Origin: Methylovirgula sp.
Lineage (GTDB): Bacteria > Pseudomonadota > Alphaproteobacteria > Rhizobiales > Beijerinckiaceae
DNA: 64,000 nt
Direction of reading: 5' to 3'
NCBI RefSeq assembly: GCF_037200945.1
Contig: NZ_JBBCGP010000001.1
Location: forward strand, 3,222,501 to 3,286,500
Shown here in pieces: positions 54,234 to 62,894 of the stretch. A program made the translations under genes and the position numbers. Position 1 is the first letter of the stretch. Every line of letters begins with the position of its first letter. The notes beneath the pieces are model-generated. The model had not been told where the DNA came from. It searched no databases and was given only the letters and a program-made list of their open reading frames with translations.

Positions 54234-55286
54234 ATGGAAACCAGGGCCCATTACGCGCTGATCGGCGCCTTCGCGCTCGCCGTGATCGCTGTCGGCTTTT
54301 TCTCCATCTTCTGGCTTTCCGGAGGCGGCACAAGGCCAGAAGGCACGCACACTTACAAAGTGATCTTCGCCGGCTCGATCGCAGGCCTCGGCCGGGGCAG
54401 CTTCGTGCTGTTCAATGGCGTGCGTGTTGGCGAAGTCACCGAGATCAATCTCATGCCGCAGGATCCAGCGCATGTTTACGCGTTGATCAGCGTCGACTCA
54501 CGCGTGCCCATGCGCGCGGATACCAAGGCACAGCTCGAATCAAGCGGCTTCACCGGCGTGCAATCGGTGGCGCTCTCCGGCGGCAACATCAGCGCGCCGA
54601 TCCTGCCGAAGCCGGCCGACGGCGGCCCGCCAGTCATCATCGCTGAACACTCGAATTTTCAAGACTTGCTGGAGGCGGCGCATTCGATCACCGGCCAGGC
54701 CTCCGATCTCTTGACCAAGGCGAACAAGCTGCTCGACGACGACGCGCCGCCCTTGAATGCATCAATCAAGAACATACAAAAGTTTTCCGACGCCCTCGCT
54801 GCAAATTCGGACGGCGTGAAGCAATTCCTTTCGGCGATGACGGAGGTCGGCAAGCAAATCGGACCTCTCTCGACGAAGCTCTCGACCTTGGCAGACGACA
54901 CCGATCATGTCGTGAAAGCAGTCGATCCGGCGCAAGTGAAGTCGATGATCAAGGATCTCTCGGAACTCTCCGCCAAACTCAATAAGGCTGCCGATCAGGT
55001 CGATACTGTGCTGACCAGCCTCGGCGGCTTCTTCAAGACGACCGATTCAAAGGGCGCGTTCCAGGAGATCGCGGGCGCAGCCAAATCGATCCATATCCTC
55101 GCCGACCATCTCGATGAGCGGACGAAGGAGCTGACCGCCAATCTCAATCATTTCAGCAGTACCGGATTGCGCCAATACGAAGGGCTTGCCGTCGACGGGC
55201 GTCAGACGCTGCAAGACCTCGACAAGGTCATCAAATCCGTTCAGGAAAATCCGCAGCAATTCATCTTCGGTAAGAAAGCGCATTAG
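54234..55286 (+). CDS. MlaD-type MCE-domain lipid transport protein
   Basis: This 350-residue protein has one membrane helix (about residues 8-27), an MCE domain (about 40-120, GSIAGLGRGSFVLFNGVRVG and SSGFTGVQSVALSGGN), and a long amphipathic helical/coiled region, ending GKKAH. It would form the periplasmic hexameric channel of the Mla importer/exporter. A GAGGA site precedes the ATG. No downstream MlaC or ABC-associated lipoprotein gene is adjacent, unlike many Mla operons. Confidence 0.9.
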   Translation: METRAHYALIGAFALAVIAVGFFSIFWLSGGGTRPEGTHTYKVIFAGSIAGLGRGSFVLFNGVRVGEVTEINLMPQDPAHVYALISVDSRVPMRADTKAQLESSGFTGVQSVALSGGNISAPILPKPADGGPPVIIAEHSNFQDLLEAAHSITGQASDLLTKANKLLDDDAPPLNASIKNIQKFSDALAANSDGVKQFLSAMTEVGKQIGPLSTKLSTLADDTDHVVKAVDPAQVKSMIKDLSELSAKLNKAADQVDTVLTSLGGFFKTTDSKGAFQEIAGAAKSIHILADHLDERTKELTANLNHFSSTGLRQYEGLAVDGRQTLQDLDKVIKSVQENPQQFIFGKKAH

Positions 55287-55485
55287 GCCGCCATCTCGAA
55301 AGCGGCGTAAGATCAATGTCATAACAGACTGGTAGGGCGTCCTCGCGCAATGTTGCGGGTTGCCGGGACAATGGCCAGGGGTCGCCTCTCGCAAATTCGC
55401 CTTCAACCACGTAGGATTACCGCGCGTGATACGGGCGCCGGTGCAGCGACGGCAACAATGCGGCCGGCAGCGAGGAGATTTGTGC

Positions 55486-56223
55486 ATGTTCAACCTAAAT
55501 GACATTCTGCAAAGTGCGCAGGGTGGCGAAGCCATCAATAATATTGCGCAGCGGTTCGGCCTTTCACAGGAACAGGCGCAAGCCGCCGTTCAGGCTCTCA
55601 TTCCTGCGCTCTCAGCTGGTTTGACGAAAGCCGCTGCGAACCCCGGCACGCTCGGCTCGGTCATTTCGGCGGTCAACGACAGCACGCACCAGGCCTCGTT
55701 CAACGACCCCAACGCCGCGCAATCGCCCGCAGCGACGCAGAAGAGCAGCGATACGCTGTCGCAAATTCTCGGCTCAAATCATATAATTCAGCAGATCGTT
55801 CAACGTGCATCGGCCCTGACCGGAATCCGGCCCGACATCCTGATGCAGATGCTCCCGGTCGTCGCCTCGGTCGTCATTGGCGGCCTCGCAACCTCGCTCA
55901 AAAATCAAGGCCTCGGCGGCATGCTGGGCCAGCTCGCCACGGCGGCCGAACAAGGCAACCTCGGTTCGGTGCTCGGCGGCGCGGCCGGTACAACGGCCGG
56001 CAGCTCCGGCGGCGGCCTGATCAGCATATTGACGAATTTGCTCGGCGGCCTCTTCGGCGGCCAGTCTTCCGGCTCGGGCGCCAGCAGCACCACGGGGAAT
56101 TCATCTCTCGGCGGGGCGCTTACTTCGCTGACCAATATGTTCCAGACCGGCAATCTGCCGTCGAACATTTCGCAATCCGGCTTGCAGGACGAAATCGGTA
56201 AAATTCTCGGCGGCAGCCGCTAG
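55486..56223 (+). CDS. DUF937 family protein
   Basis: This 245-residue soluble protein has an N-terminal helical domain (MFNLNDILQSAQGGEAINNI, QRFGLSQEQAQAAVQALIPA) and a second helical block (LTGIRPDILMQMLPVVASVV). The C-terminal region is Gly/Ser-rich and repetitive (about 145-220). This matches DUF937 proteins (YidB-like), which have no signal peptide here. Function unknown. A GAGGAG ribosome site supports the start. It is 199 bp after the MCE gene. Confidence 0.85.
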   Translation: MFNLNDILQSAQGGEAINNIAQRFGLSQEQAQAAVQALIPALSAGLTKAAANPGTLGSVISAVNDSTHQASFNDPNAAQSPAATQKSSDTLSQILGSNHIIQQIVQRASALTGIRPDILMQMLPVVASVVIGGLATSLKNQGLGGMLGQLATAAEQGNLGSVLGGAAGTTAGSSGGGLISILTNLLGGLFGGQSSGSGASSTTGNSSLGGALTSLTNMFQTGNLPSNISQSGLQDEIGKILGGSR

Positions 56224-56242
56224 CCGCAGAAGCACACGCGTT

Positions 56243-56262
56243 CTCGCGGGTCGGCCCGCGAG
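56243..56262. terminator. Hairpin between DUF937 gene and flp
   Basis: An 8-bp perfect stem (CTCGCGGG with CCCGCGAG) with TCGG loop sits between converging genes. No T-run follows on either strand, so its role as a terminator is tentative. Confidence 0.4.
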
Positions 56263-56266
56263 GACG

Positions 56267-56431
56267 TCAGCTCAAATTCGAAGACAGCGGGCCATAAAAC
56301 TTGGTTTGCAGGGCGAGGCCGACGGCGCGCGCGCCCGCAACGAGGGCGACCGAAATCACACACGCGATCATGGCATATTCGATCGAGGTGGCGCCGCGAT
56401 TGTCCAGGGCAAAACGCCGAATAAGGCTCAT
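56267..56431 (-). CDS. Flp-type IVb pilin (orphan)
   Basis: The 54-residue prepilin has the class IVb cleavage/assembly motif DNRGATSIEYAMIACVISVA, with probable TadV-type cleavage before ATSIEY and glutamate at mature position 5. One hydrophobic helix follows, then a short C-terminal tail. A strong AAGGAG site precedes the ATG; a longer in-frame start is not needed. No other pilus gene is adjacent; the TadE/TadG-like genes are about 50 kb away in this window. It diverges from gshA across 342 bp. Confidence 0.88.
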   Translation of the reverse strand: MSLIRRFALDNRGATSIEYAMIACVISVALVAGARAVGLALQTKFYGPLSSNLS

Positions 56432-56773
56432 AACAATCTCCTTGCCGCTCGATAGCATACCGGCGATGGAGGAACTCTTAAGCAGCCCAGCAAAACTTTG
56501 CCCTACCCGCAAACAGTAAACTAGCCTTGAGCGATTGGCCGAGATTGACGCGCGTCTCTTGCGAAGTAGGCGTGGCTGCGCTTATTAGGCGACTTCGGCG
56601 ATCTGGTTTCGCCGAGGCCAGAGAACCGGCCGTTCGCCCTAAAGTGCATTCTGAGAGATATGTGCGAGCAAACTGAAATATCTGCGGAAATGGCGCAACT
56701 AGCCCGTCATAAAGCCTCCGTGCATTAGCTCTCTCGCCGTCTTTCCCGCACAAGAGATCAACGAAAGCTTTTT
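56432..56773. other. 342-bp divergent region between flp and gshA
   Basis: This stretch should contain the flp and gshA promoters. It shows a strong ribosome site for flp at its left edge but no other gene, hairpin or recognisable operator by eye. Confidence 0.45.
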
Positions 56774-58147
56774 ATGGCCCGCGACGTTTCCGACTCGACG
56801 CCCGTTACGTCGCGTGACCAGCTCGTAGCGTGGTCCGAAGCCGGCGCGAAGCCGCTGGACCAATTCCGCATCGGCACCGAGCACGAGAAGCTGCCATTTT
56901 ATCGCGCCGACCTGCGCCCGGTGCCTTATGCCGGGCGCGCCAGCCAGGGCGGCATCCGCGCTTTGCTCGACGGAATGCAGAATGCGCTTGGGTGGGAGCC
57001 GATCATCGAAGGCGGCAACAGCATAGGTCTTTACGATGGGGCGGGCAGCGCGATCTCGCTTGAACCCGGCGGCCAATTTGAACTTTCCGGCGCACCGCTT
57101 GCGAGCGCGCACGAGACGAAAGCGGAACTTGATCGCCATTTTCAGACTCTGAAGACGGTCGCCGAGCCGCTTGGCATCGAATTTCTCGACCTTGGCATGA
57201 GCCCCAAATGGACGCGTCATGAGACGCCGATCATGCCGAAGCAGCGCTATCAGATTATGGCGCGCTACATGCCGACGGTCGGCACGCATGGGCTCGACAT
57301 GATGTTTCGCACCTGCACGGTGCAGACCAATTTCGATTATGCGAGCGAAGCCGACATGGTGAAAAAGCTGCGCGTGTCGCTCGCGCTGCAACCGCTGATC
57401 ACCGCGCTTTTCGCCAATTCGCCTTTCACCGACGGCAAGCTCAACGGCTATCTCTCTATGCGCTCGGAGATCTGGCGCCACACCGATGCCGCGCGCACCG
57501 GCATGTTGCCGTTCGCGTTTGAGCCGGGAATGGGTTTCGAACGCTACGTGGATTACGCGCTCGATGTGCCGATGTATTTCGTCAAGCGCGGCGATCATTA
57601 TCATGATGTCGCCGGTGCGAGTTTTCGCGATCTCCTCGCCGGCCGGCTCGCGGCACTTCCCGGCGAACGGGCAATCTTGTCCGATTGGGCCAACCACCTG
57701 TCGACGATTTTCCCGGAGGTGCGGCTGAAGCGCTATCTTGAGATCCGCGGTGCCGATGCCGGTCCCATGCCGTTTCTCTGCGCGCTGCCCGCGCTTTGTT
57801 TTGGATTGTTTTATGACACGTCGGCGCTGGATGGCGCCTGGGACATCGTCAAGAACTGGGATGACGAAGCGCGCGAGACTTTGCGGGCCGAGGCACCGCG
57901 TCTGGGTCTCGGCGCCAAGATCGGCAATCGTCTATTGCGGGACATCGCGCGCGACGTCTTGGCTCTCGCCAGGCAGGGGCTCATACACCGCGCCCAACGC
58001 GATGCGATGCAAAACGACGAAACGATGTTTCTTGAACCGCTTGAAGCTGTCGTTGCGGGGAAAAGCCAAGCCGAAAATTTGATCCACCATTTCAAGACAA
58101 AGTGGAACGGCAGCGTCGATCCTGCTTTCAGCGAATGTGTATTTTAG
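56774..58147 (+). CDS. gshA: Glutamate-cysteine ligase
   Basis: This 457-residue enzyme makes gamma-glutamylcysteine, the first step of glutathione synthesis. It belongs to the plant/alphaproteobacterial GCL type (RIGTEHEKLPF near residue 34, EGGNSIGLYD, LEPGGQFELSGAPLASAHET, and MMFRTCTVQTNFDY). It is monofunctional by length and lacks an ATP-grasp GshB extension. The glutathione link fits the GST and Atm1 exporter genes in the window. Its stop overlaps a minus-strand small gene by 4 bp. Confidence 0.95.
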   Translation: MARDVSDSTPVTSRDQLVAWSEAGAKPLDQFRIGTEHEKLPFYRADLRPVPYAGRASQGGIRALLDGMQNALGWEPIIEGGNSIGLYDGAGSAISLEPGGQFELSGAPLASAHETKAELDRHFQTLKTVAEPLGIEFLDLGMSPKWTRHETPIMPKQRYQIMARYMPTVGTHGLDMMFRTCTVQTNFDYASEADMVKKLRVSLALQPLITALFANSPFTDGKLNGYLSMRSEIWRHTDAARTGMLPFAFEPGMGFERYVDYALDVPMYFVKRGDHYHDVAGASFRDLLAGRLAALPGERAILSDWANHLSTIFPEVRLKRYLEIRGADAGPMPFLCALPALCFGLFYDTSALDGAWDIVKNWDDEARETLRAEAPRLGLGAKIGNRLLRDIARDVLALARQGLIHRAQRDAMQNDETMFLEPLEAVVAGKSQAENLIHHFKTKWNGSVDPAFSECVF

Positions 58148-58467
58148 CGATACGATTCGTCGTTCGTATCGACGCGCATATGGCGTAGGCCGCCGTCGTT
58201 ATCGAAGCCTTCGCTGCGCAATGTTGCAGATGTCGCGTTTGCGTGCAGGCTGCCTGTCTCGAAAGGGTCAGCTTCGGCCGAGGGCGAAAACTGCACGCGC
58301 ATATGCCCGCCGATTCTGACGCAGGTATGCGTCCCTTCCACCAGAGCAAAATTAGGCCCGTACGCGGCGCAAGTGCCGAGCGCGAAGCTCGACGGGGTGA
58401 AGGCAAGAAACAGCAGACTCGAAACGCAACAGACAGGACCGATACGGAAGTGCGATCCGAGAGACAT
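58144..58467 (-). CDS. Small secreted protein with porin-like N-terminal signature
   Basis: This 107-residue protein has a signal peptide (cleavage near SFALG) and then CAAYGPNFALVEGTHTCVRIGGHMRVQF. That pattern of a Cys-flanked GT-x-TC-x-RIGG-x-RV is the N-terminal start of alphaproteobacterial Porin_2 proteins, which are normally about 400-500 residues. Here only that piece exists, followed by about 50 residues unlike a barrel. It converges with gshA, overlapping 4 bp. It may be a truncated porin remnant or a real mini-protein family. Confidence 0.65.
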   Translation of the reverse strand: MSLGSHFRIGPVCCVSSLLFLAFTPSSFALGTCAAYGPNFALVEGTHTCVRIGGHMRVQFSPSAEADPFETGSLHANATSATLRSEGFDNDGGLRHMRVDTNDESYR

Positions 58468-58622
58468 GAACAGTCCTATCTTTGAATTGCCGAGGGAGCT
58501 GCCGCGGCAATTTTCCGGCCCTAGTGATCACGACCACCGGGACGTTCGTTTCATTCGACGACGCAATGGTTAAGAATGGTTTGAGGCAATATCGTGGACG
58601 CGCCGCCGCAAATGTTTGGCTT

Positions 58623-59375
58623 TCAAGCACCATCGCGCCAATCGCCCCAAACCGCCTGAACCAGGGTCAGCGCCGCGACGGCCGCCGTATCGGCCCGCAA
58701 GATGCGCGGGCCGAGTGAGATTCGAGCCACCTGCGGTAGCAAGAGGAGCGCGGCGCGCTCTGTGTCATCGAATCCGCCTTCGGGACCGATCAACACGGAC
58801 AAAGCCGTCGGCCGAGGGCATGCCGACAAGGCTGCGACGGGGTCTTGAACGTCCGCCCCTTCGTCGCAAAAAACGAGCATTCGCTCCGCCGGCCATGCGG
58901 CGAGGAGTGCCGCAAGTTTCACCGGCGCGACGACGTCAGGGACTGCCAGAATGCCGCATTGCTCGGCCGCTTCCACGACATTGGCGCGCATTCGCTCGAT
59001 GTTAAGCCGCTCGCCCTGGGTACGCTGGGTCAGGACCGGTTGAAGAACACCAGCACCCATCTCGACCGCCTTTTGCACCATATAATCGAGCCGGGCATGT
59101 TTGAGCGGCGCGAACAGGTAATGCAGATCATGGGGCGCCTCTTGCGGCCGCACCTGGGCTCGCACATCGAGGGCCGTCTGCTTCTTGGCGGCAGGGGCCA
59201 GAGCCGCCCGCCACTCGCCATCGCGCCCATTGAAAACCAGCAGTTCCGCGCCATCGGAAAGACGTAATACGTTGCGCAAATAATGCGCCGCCGGCTGCGG
59301 AAGATTTATCCGCGCCCCGGTCTGAAGCGGCGCCTCGACGAAAAGCCGGTGTGTGGTGAAGTCGTAGCGTGCCAT
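58623..59375 (-). CDS. rsmE: 16S rRNA (uracil-1498-N3)-methyltransferase RsmE
   Basis: This 250-residue SPOUT enzyme methylates U1498 in 16S rRNA. The N-terminal PUA-like domain (YDFTTHRLFVEAPL) and the knotted SPOUT domain are present, with the SAM-site motif SVLIGPEGGFDDTERAALL and the C-terminal LGPRILRADTAAVAAL. Length is normal. It diverges from the secreted protein gene across 94 bp and appears monocistronic. Confidence 0.94.
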   Translation of the reverse strand: MARYDFTTHRLFVEAPLQTGARINLPQPAAHYLRNVLRLSDGAELLVFNGRDGEWRAALAPAAKKQTALDVRAQVRPQEAPHDLHYLFAPLKHARLDYMVQKAVEMGAGVLQPVLTQRTQGERLNIERMRANVVEAAEQCGILAVPDVVAPVKLAALLAAWPAERMLVFCDEGADVQDPVAALSACPRPTALSVLIGPEGGFDDTERAALLLLPQVARISLGPRILRADTAAVAALTLVQAVWGDWRDGA

Positions 59376-59469
59376 TCTCTCCCTTTCCGCCGGGCGCTTG
59401 CCCCCCGCAAGGGATTTTTGCTATGAGACCAACACGTTACAGTCAAAACGAATTTGCGGGACGAGCGCC

Positions 59470-59940
59470 ATGCTGATGCAGCTTCTTCCAACCCGCGGCG
59501 CGGCAGCGGCCGTGGGTTTAGCACTTCTGGCCCTCTCATGGGGAGCGCCGGTCACAACTTTCCTTGGCCTGAGCCGGCCGGCGCACGCCGCAGAATGCAG
59601 CGAGGATATCGGCAACCTGTCGAAACGGCGCATGGATATCATTCAATCCTTGAACAAGATCGCCCATTCGTCCGCCAAGGGCCAGCTCGATCCGGCCCTC
59701 TCCTGCCCCAAACTGCGCGAGCTTGCGGTCGCGGAAAAGGCGATGCTCGACTACCTCGCCAAGAACAAGGACTGGTGCATGATCCCCGACGACGCGATCT
59801 CGAACCTCGACAAAAGTTACAAACATTCGACCGAGATTGCCGGCAAGGCCTGCGCCTTCGCGGCTCAGGAAAAGAAAGCGCAGCAGGCGGGCAGTGATTC
59901 CGCCCTCGGTGGCCAGAAATTGCCTTCCGGACCTCTATGA
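59470..59940 (+). CDS. Conserved secreted protein with paired cysteines
   Basis: The 156-residue protein has a long signal peptide or anchor (about residues 10-40, ending near PAHAAEC). A helical domain then has cysteines in AAECSED, LSCPKL, DWCMI and GKACAF, suggesting two disulfides. It resembles uncharacterised Rhizobiales secreted proteins. ATG at 59470 is used; ATG two codons later is equally possible. Its stop overlaps the ubiA start as ATGA, so the two are translationally coupled. Function unknown. Confidence 0.75.
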   Translation: MLMQLLPTRGAAAAVGLALLALSWGAPVTTFLGLSRPAHAAECSEDIGNLSKRRMDIIQSLNKIAHSSAKGQLDPALSCPKLRELAVAEKAMLDYLAKNKDWCMIPDDAISNLDKSYKHSTEIAGKACAFAAQEKKAQQAGSDSALGGQKLPSGPL

Positions 59941-60884
59941 ATTCTCCGCTCGGCGCAGGCCTTCCAGACGCCGGGCGTCCGACGCTGCTGCGGCACGCGC
60001 CTTATACCTGGCAGCCATATATCCAGCTCGCGCGGCTCGACCGGCCGATCGGCTGGTGGCTTTTATTGCTGCCATGCTGGTGGGCCTCGCTGCTCGCCAG
60101 CGTCGTGCGGCACAGTCCGCCCAACCTCTGGCATCTTGCGCTGTTCCTGATCGGCGCGGTCGCCATGCGCGGCGTGGGCACGACCTATAACGATTTCATT
60201 GACCGCGATATCGACGCCAAGGTCGAGCGCACCCGCAACCGGCCGCTCGCCTCAAGCCGCGTAAGTCCGCAAGCGGCCATCGGCTTTCTTGCGGCGCTGA
60301 TACTTGTCGGTCTCGCGGTTCTGGTCTGCTTCAATCGTTTCACCCTCCTGCTCGCGCCCGCCTCGCTCGTAATCGTCGCGATCTATCCGCTGATGAAACG
60401 TATCACGTTCTGGCCACAGGCCGTGCTGGGGCTTGCCTTCGCGTTCGGTGCACTGGTCGGCTGGGCGGCGGAAATGGGCAGCCTCGCGTGGCCGCCCGTT
60501 CTGCTTTACCTCGGTGGCATTTGCTGGACGATCGGCTACGACACGATCTACGCGCTGCAGGACATCGAGGACGATCTCGTCGCCGGGGTGAAATCGACGG
60601 CGCTGCGATTCGGCGCCCACGTGCGCGAAGGCGTCGGCGCGTTTTATGTGCTCGCCTTCGGGTTCATCGGCGCGGCACTCTTTGCGGCTGGCGCGGCACA
60701 CGGCTTCGGCCTGCTCGGCTGGCTCTGTCTCGGCGCGCATTTCATCTGGCAGATCGCGCGACTCGAGCCCGCTGACGGCAATCTCGCGCTAAGACTCTTC
60801 CGCTCCAATCGCGACGCAGGATTGATCTTCGCCGCCGGCCTCGCCGCGCAAGCCATTCTGCAAATCACCAGTTCTGCGGGCTGA
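59937..60884 (+). CDS. ubiA: 4-hydroxybenzoate polyprenyltransferase UbiA
   Basis: This 315-residue membrane enzyme attaches the polyprenyl tail to 4-hydroxybenzoate in ubiquinone synthesis. It has about eight helices and the two Asp-rich prenyl-diphosphate motifs: NDFIDRDIDAKVERTRNRPL (about residues 83-102) and the later YALQDIEDDLVAG. The start overlaps the upstream secreted-protein gene. No other ubi genes are nearby. Confidence 0.95.
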   Translation: MNSPLGAGLPDAGRPTLLRHAPYTWQPYIQLARLDRPIGWWLLLLPCWWASLLASVVRHSPPNLWHLALFLIGAVAMRGVGTTYNDFIDRDIDAKVERTRNRPLASSRVSPQAAIGFLAALILVGLAVLVCFNRFTLLLAPASLVIVAIYPLMKRITFWPQAVLGLAFAFGALVGWAAEMGSLAWPPVLLYLGGICWTIGYDTIYALQDIEDDLVAGVKSTALRFGAHVREGVGAFYVLAFGFIGAALFAAGAAHGFGLLGWLCLGAHFIWQIARLEPADGNLALRLFRSNRDAGLIFAAGLAAQAILQITSSAG

Positions 60885-60892
60885 CGCCCCGT

Positions 60893-61237
60893 CTACTCGC
60901 GACAGGTAATAATGAAGGAATTCGGGTCGAGCTTGACCGGCTTCAGGCTCCGCGTCGCGCTTGTCACATCAGACGCCGGGCCGAAGGCGATTGGTTCCGA
61001 CATCCCGTGCGCTTCGCACCAGGCCGAGGCAACGACTTGTCCGCAGGTCTTGTCCTTGCCAAGGCAGTCTTCAGTGCCGTAGCCATCGTCGGCGGGAATG
61101 ACAAAAGTCTCGCTGGCGAGGGCTTGTTTATCCTGTGCGCGTGCTTCGGTCCGCATCGCCGCCAGCGCGATCAGGCCAGCTAAAATCGATAGACCGAGCG
61201 GCACGAGCCGCCGGTAATCGCGCACGATAAACGTCAT
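60893..61237 (-). CDS. Small secreted/anchored protein of unknown function
   Basis: This 114-residue protein has a signal anchor (about residues 13-33, ending ARAQD). The mature domain contains three or four cysteines (TEDCLGKDKTCG, AWCEAHG, ITCRE), a pattern I associate with conserved secreted Rhizobiales proteins of unknown role. A G-rich ribosome-like site precedes ATG 61237; an alternative ATG at 61264 has GGAG 8 nt upstream and is also possible. It converges with ubiA across 8 bp. Confidence 0.7.
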   Translation of the reverse strand: MTFIVRDYRRLVPLGLSILAGLIALAAMRTEARAQDKQALASETFVIPADDGYGTEDCLGKDKTCGQVVASAWCEAHGMSEPIAFGPASDVTSATRSLKPVKLDPNSFIITCRE

Positions 61238-61535
61238 CACGCCCCCCAAACGCCCTGAGCGCATGATCGGCACTCCGCGTCCACGCCCGCGGAGGCCGGG
61301 AATCGGACTCCCGCAGGTGAATAAGTTTTCTCCGGGCGGAGCTAAAAAACGGTTAAGTGTGCCGTTCGGAACAGCTTGACCGGCGGCTTCTTCTCGCCCA
61401 TGTTCCACCCATGACGTGCTCCATCCGCCCTCGCCGGATAATTATTCGCTAGCTTCGCGCTGGCCGGAGACGTCTCGTCCTCTTCCCGAGTTCAGATTGG
61501 ACCTCCCAGGCCAGCCGAGGCTGTAAAGGGAAGCT

Positions 61536-62894
61536 ATGGCTTTGCAGCTTTACAACACGCAGACCCGGCAGAAGCAGGTCTTCGAGCCGATCGATGCAGC
61601 CAACGTGCGCATGTATGTGTGCGGGCCGACGGTCTATGACTTCGCCCATATCGGCAATGCGCGGCCGCTCATCGTCTTTGACGTGCTCTATCGGCTGCTA
61701 CGCCATCTCTACGGCGAGGACCACGTCACCTATGTCCGCAACATCACGGACGTCGATGACAAGATCAACGCCCGCGCCGCCGAGCGGAATATCTCCATCC
61801 GCGAACTGACCGAAGAAACCAACGCGACTTTCCAGGCCGACGCCAAGGCACTTGGCTGCCTTGAGCCGAATATCCAGCCGCGCGCGACCGAGCATATCCA
61901 TGCGATGATCGCCCTGATCGAGCGGCTCATTCTCACGCGCCATGCCTATGTCGCGGAAGGACATGTGCTCTTCGACGTACCGTCAATGCCGGATTATGGG
62001 CGTCTGTCGCGGCGCCCGCTCGACGAGATGGTGGCGGGCGCCCGCGTCGAAGTCGCGCCCTACAAGAAAAGCCCGACGGACTTCGTGCTATGGAAGCCCT
62101 CAGCCGCGAATGAGCCCGGCTGGGAAAGCCCATGGGGCTACGGACGCCCCGGCTGGCACCTCGAATGCTCGGCCATGAGTTGGCAATACCTCGGCGAAGT
62201 TTTCGACATCCACGGCGGCGGCATCGATCTCGTCTTCCCGCATCATGAAAACGAGATCGCCCAGACCTGCTCGGCCTTCGGCCATAGCGTGATGGCGAAC
62301 TATTGGCTGCACAACGGCTTCCTGCAGGTCGAAGGCCAGAAAATGTCGAAGAGCCTCGGCAATTTCATCACCATCAGAGAGGCGCTGAAGGATTGGCCTG
62401 GCGAGGTTTTGCGCTTCAACATGCTGAAGGCGCATTATCGTCAGCCGATCGACTGGACACTTGCGAGCCTCAACGAAAGCCAGCGCGAACTCGATAAATT
62501 CTATCCCGTGGCCAAGCAATTCGCGGTTTCCTCCGCCACCCTGGCGCCGGAATTTCTTGTCGCGCTTGAAGACGATCTCAATACGCCAGAAGCCATCACC
62601 GTGTTGCGCCGGCTCTATCGCGAGGCGCAGAGTGGCGATGTCGCACTGGCAGGAACGCGCTTCGCATCTTCCGGCCACTTCATCGGGCTTTTCCAATCCG
62701 ATCTTGCCGATTGGAATCCGGCGCCCATCTTGTTAGACAAGAGCCATGTCGAAAGCCTGATCGAAGCGCGGCTTGAAGCGCGCCGGACGAAGGATTGGGC
62801 CGAGTCCGACCGCCTCCGCGACGAACTGATCGGCATGGGCATCGCCCTGAAGGATAACAAGGACGGGACCACAAGCTGGGAGGTCAAGCGATGA
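61536..62894 (+). CDS. cysS: Cysteinyl-tRNA synthetase
   Basis: This 452-residue class I synthetase charges tRNA-Cys. The zinc-site and HIGH motif region CGPTVYDFAHIGNARP (about residues 27-42), HVTYVRNITDVDDKI, the zinc ligands around HLECSAMS and HHENEIAQ, and KMSKS (about 270) are present. The start is supported by conserved sequence from MALQLYNTQTRQKQ. Its stop overlaps the GNAT gene (ATGA), starting the cysS-GNAT-cimA operon. Confidence 0.97.
   Translation: MALQLYNTQTRQKQVFEPIDAANVRMYVCGPTVYDFAHIGNARPLIVFDVLYRLLRHLYGEDHVTYVRNITDVDDKINARAAERNISIRELTEETNATFQADAKALGCLEPNIQPRATEHIHAMIALIERLILTRHAYVAEGHVLFDVPSMPDYGRLSRRPLDEMVAGARVEVAPYKKSPTDFVLWKPSAANEPGWESPWGYGRPGWHLECSAMSWQYLGEVFDIHGGGIDLVFPHHENEIAQTCSAFGHSVMANYWLHNGFLQVEGQKMSKSLGNFITIREALKDWPGEVLRFNMLKAHYRQPIDWTLASLNESQRELDKFYPVAKQFAVSSATLAPEFLVALEDDLNTPEAITVLRRLYREAQSGDVALAGTRFASSGHFIGLFQSDLADWNPAPILLDKSHVESLIEARLEARRTKDWAESDRLRDELIGMGIALKDNKDGTTSWEVKR

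Noticed and set aside
56699..57697. 332-codon minus-strand frame over gshA
   Set aside because: Shadow of gshA; no recognisable domain.
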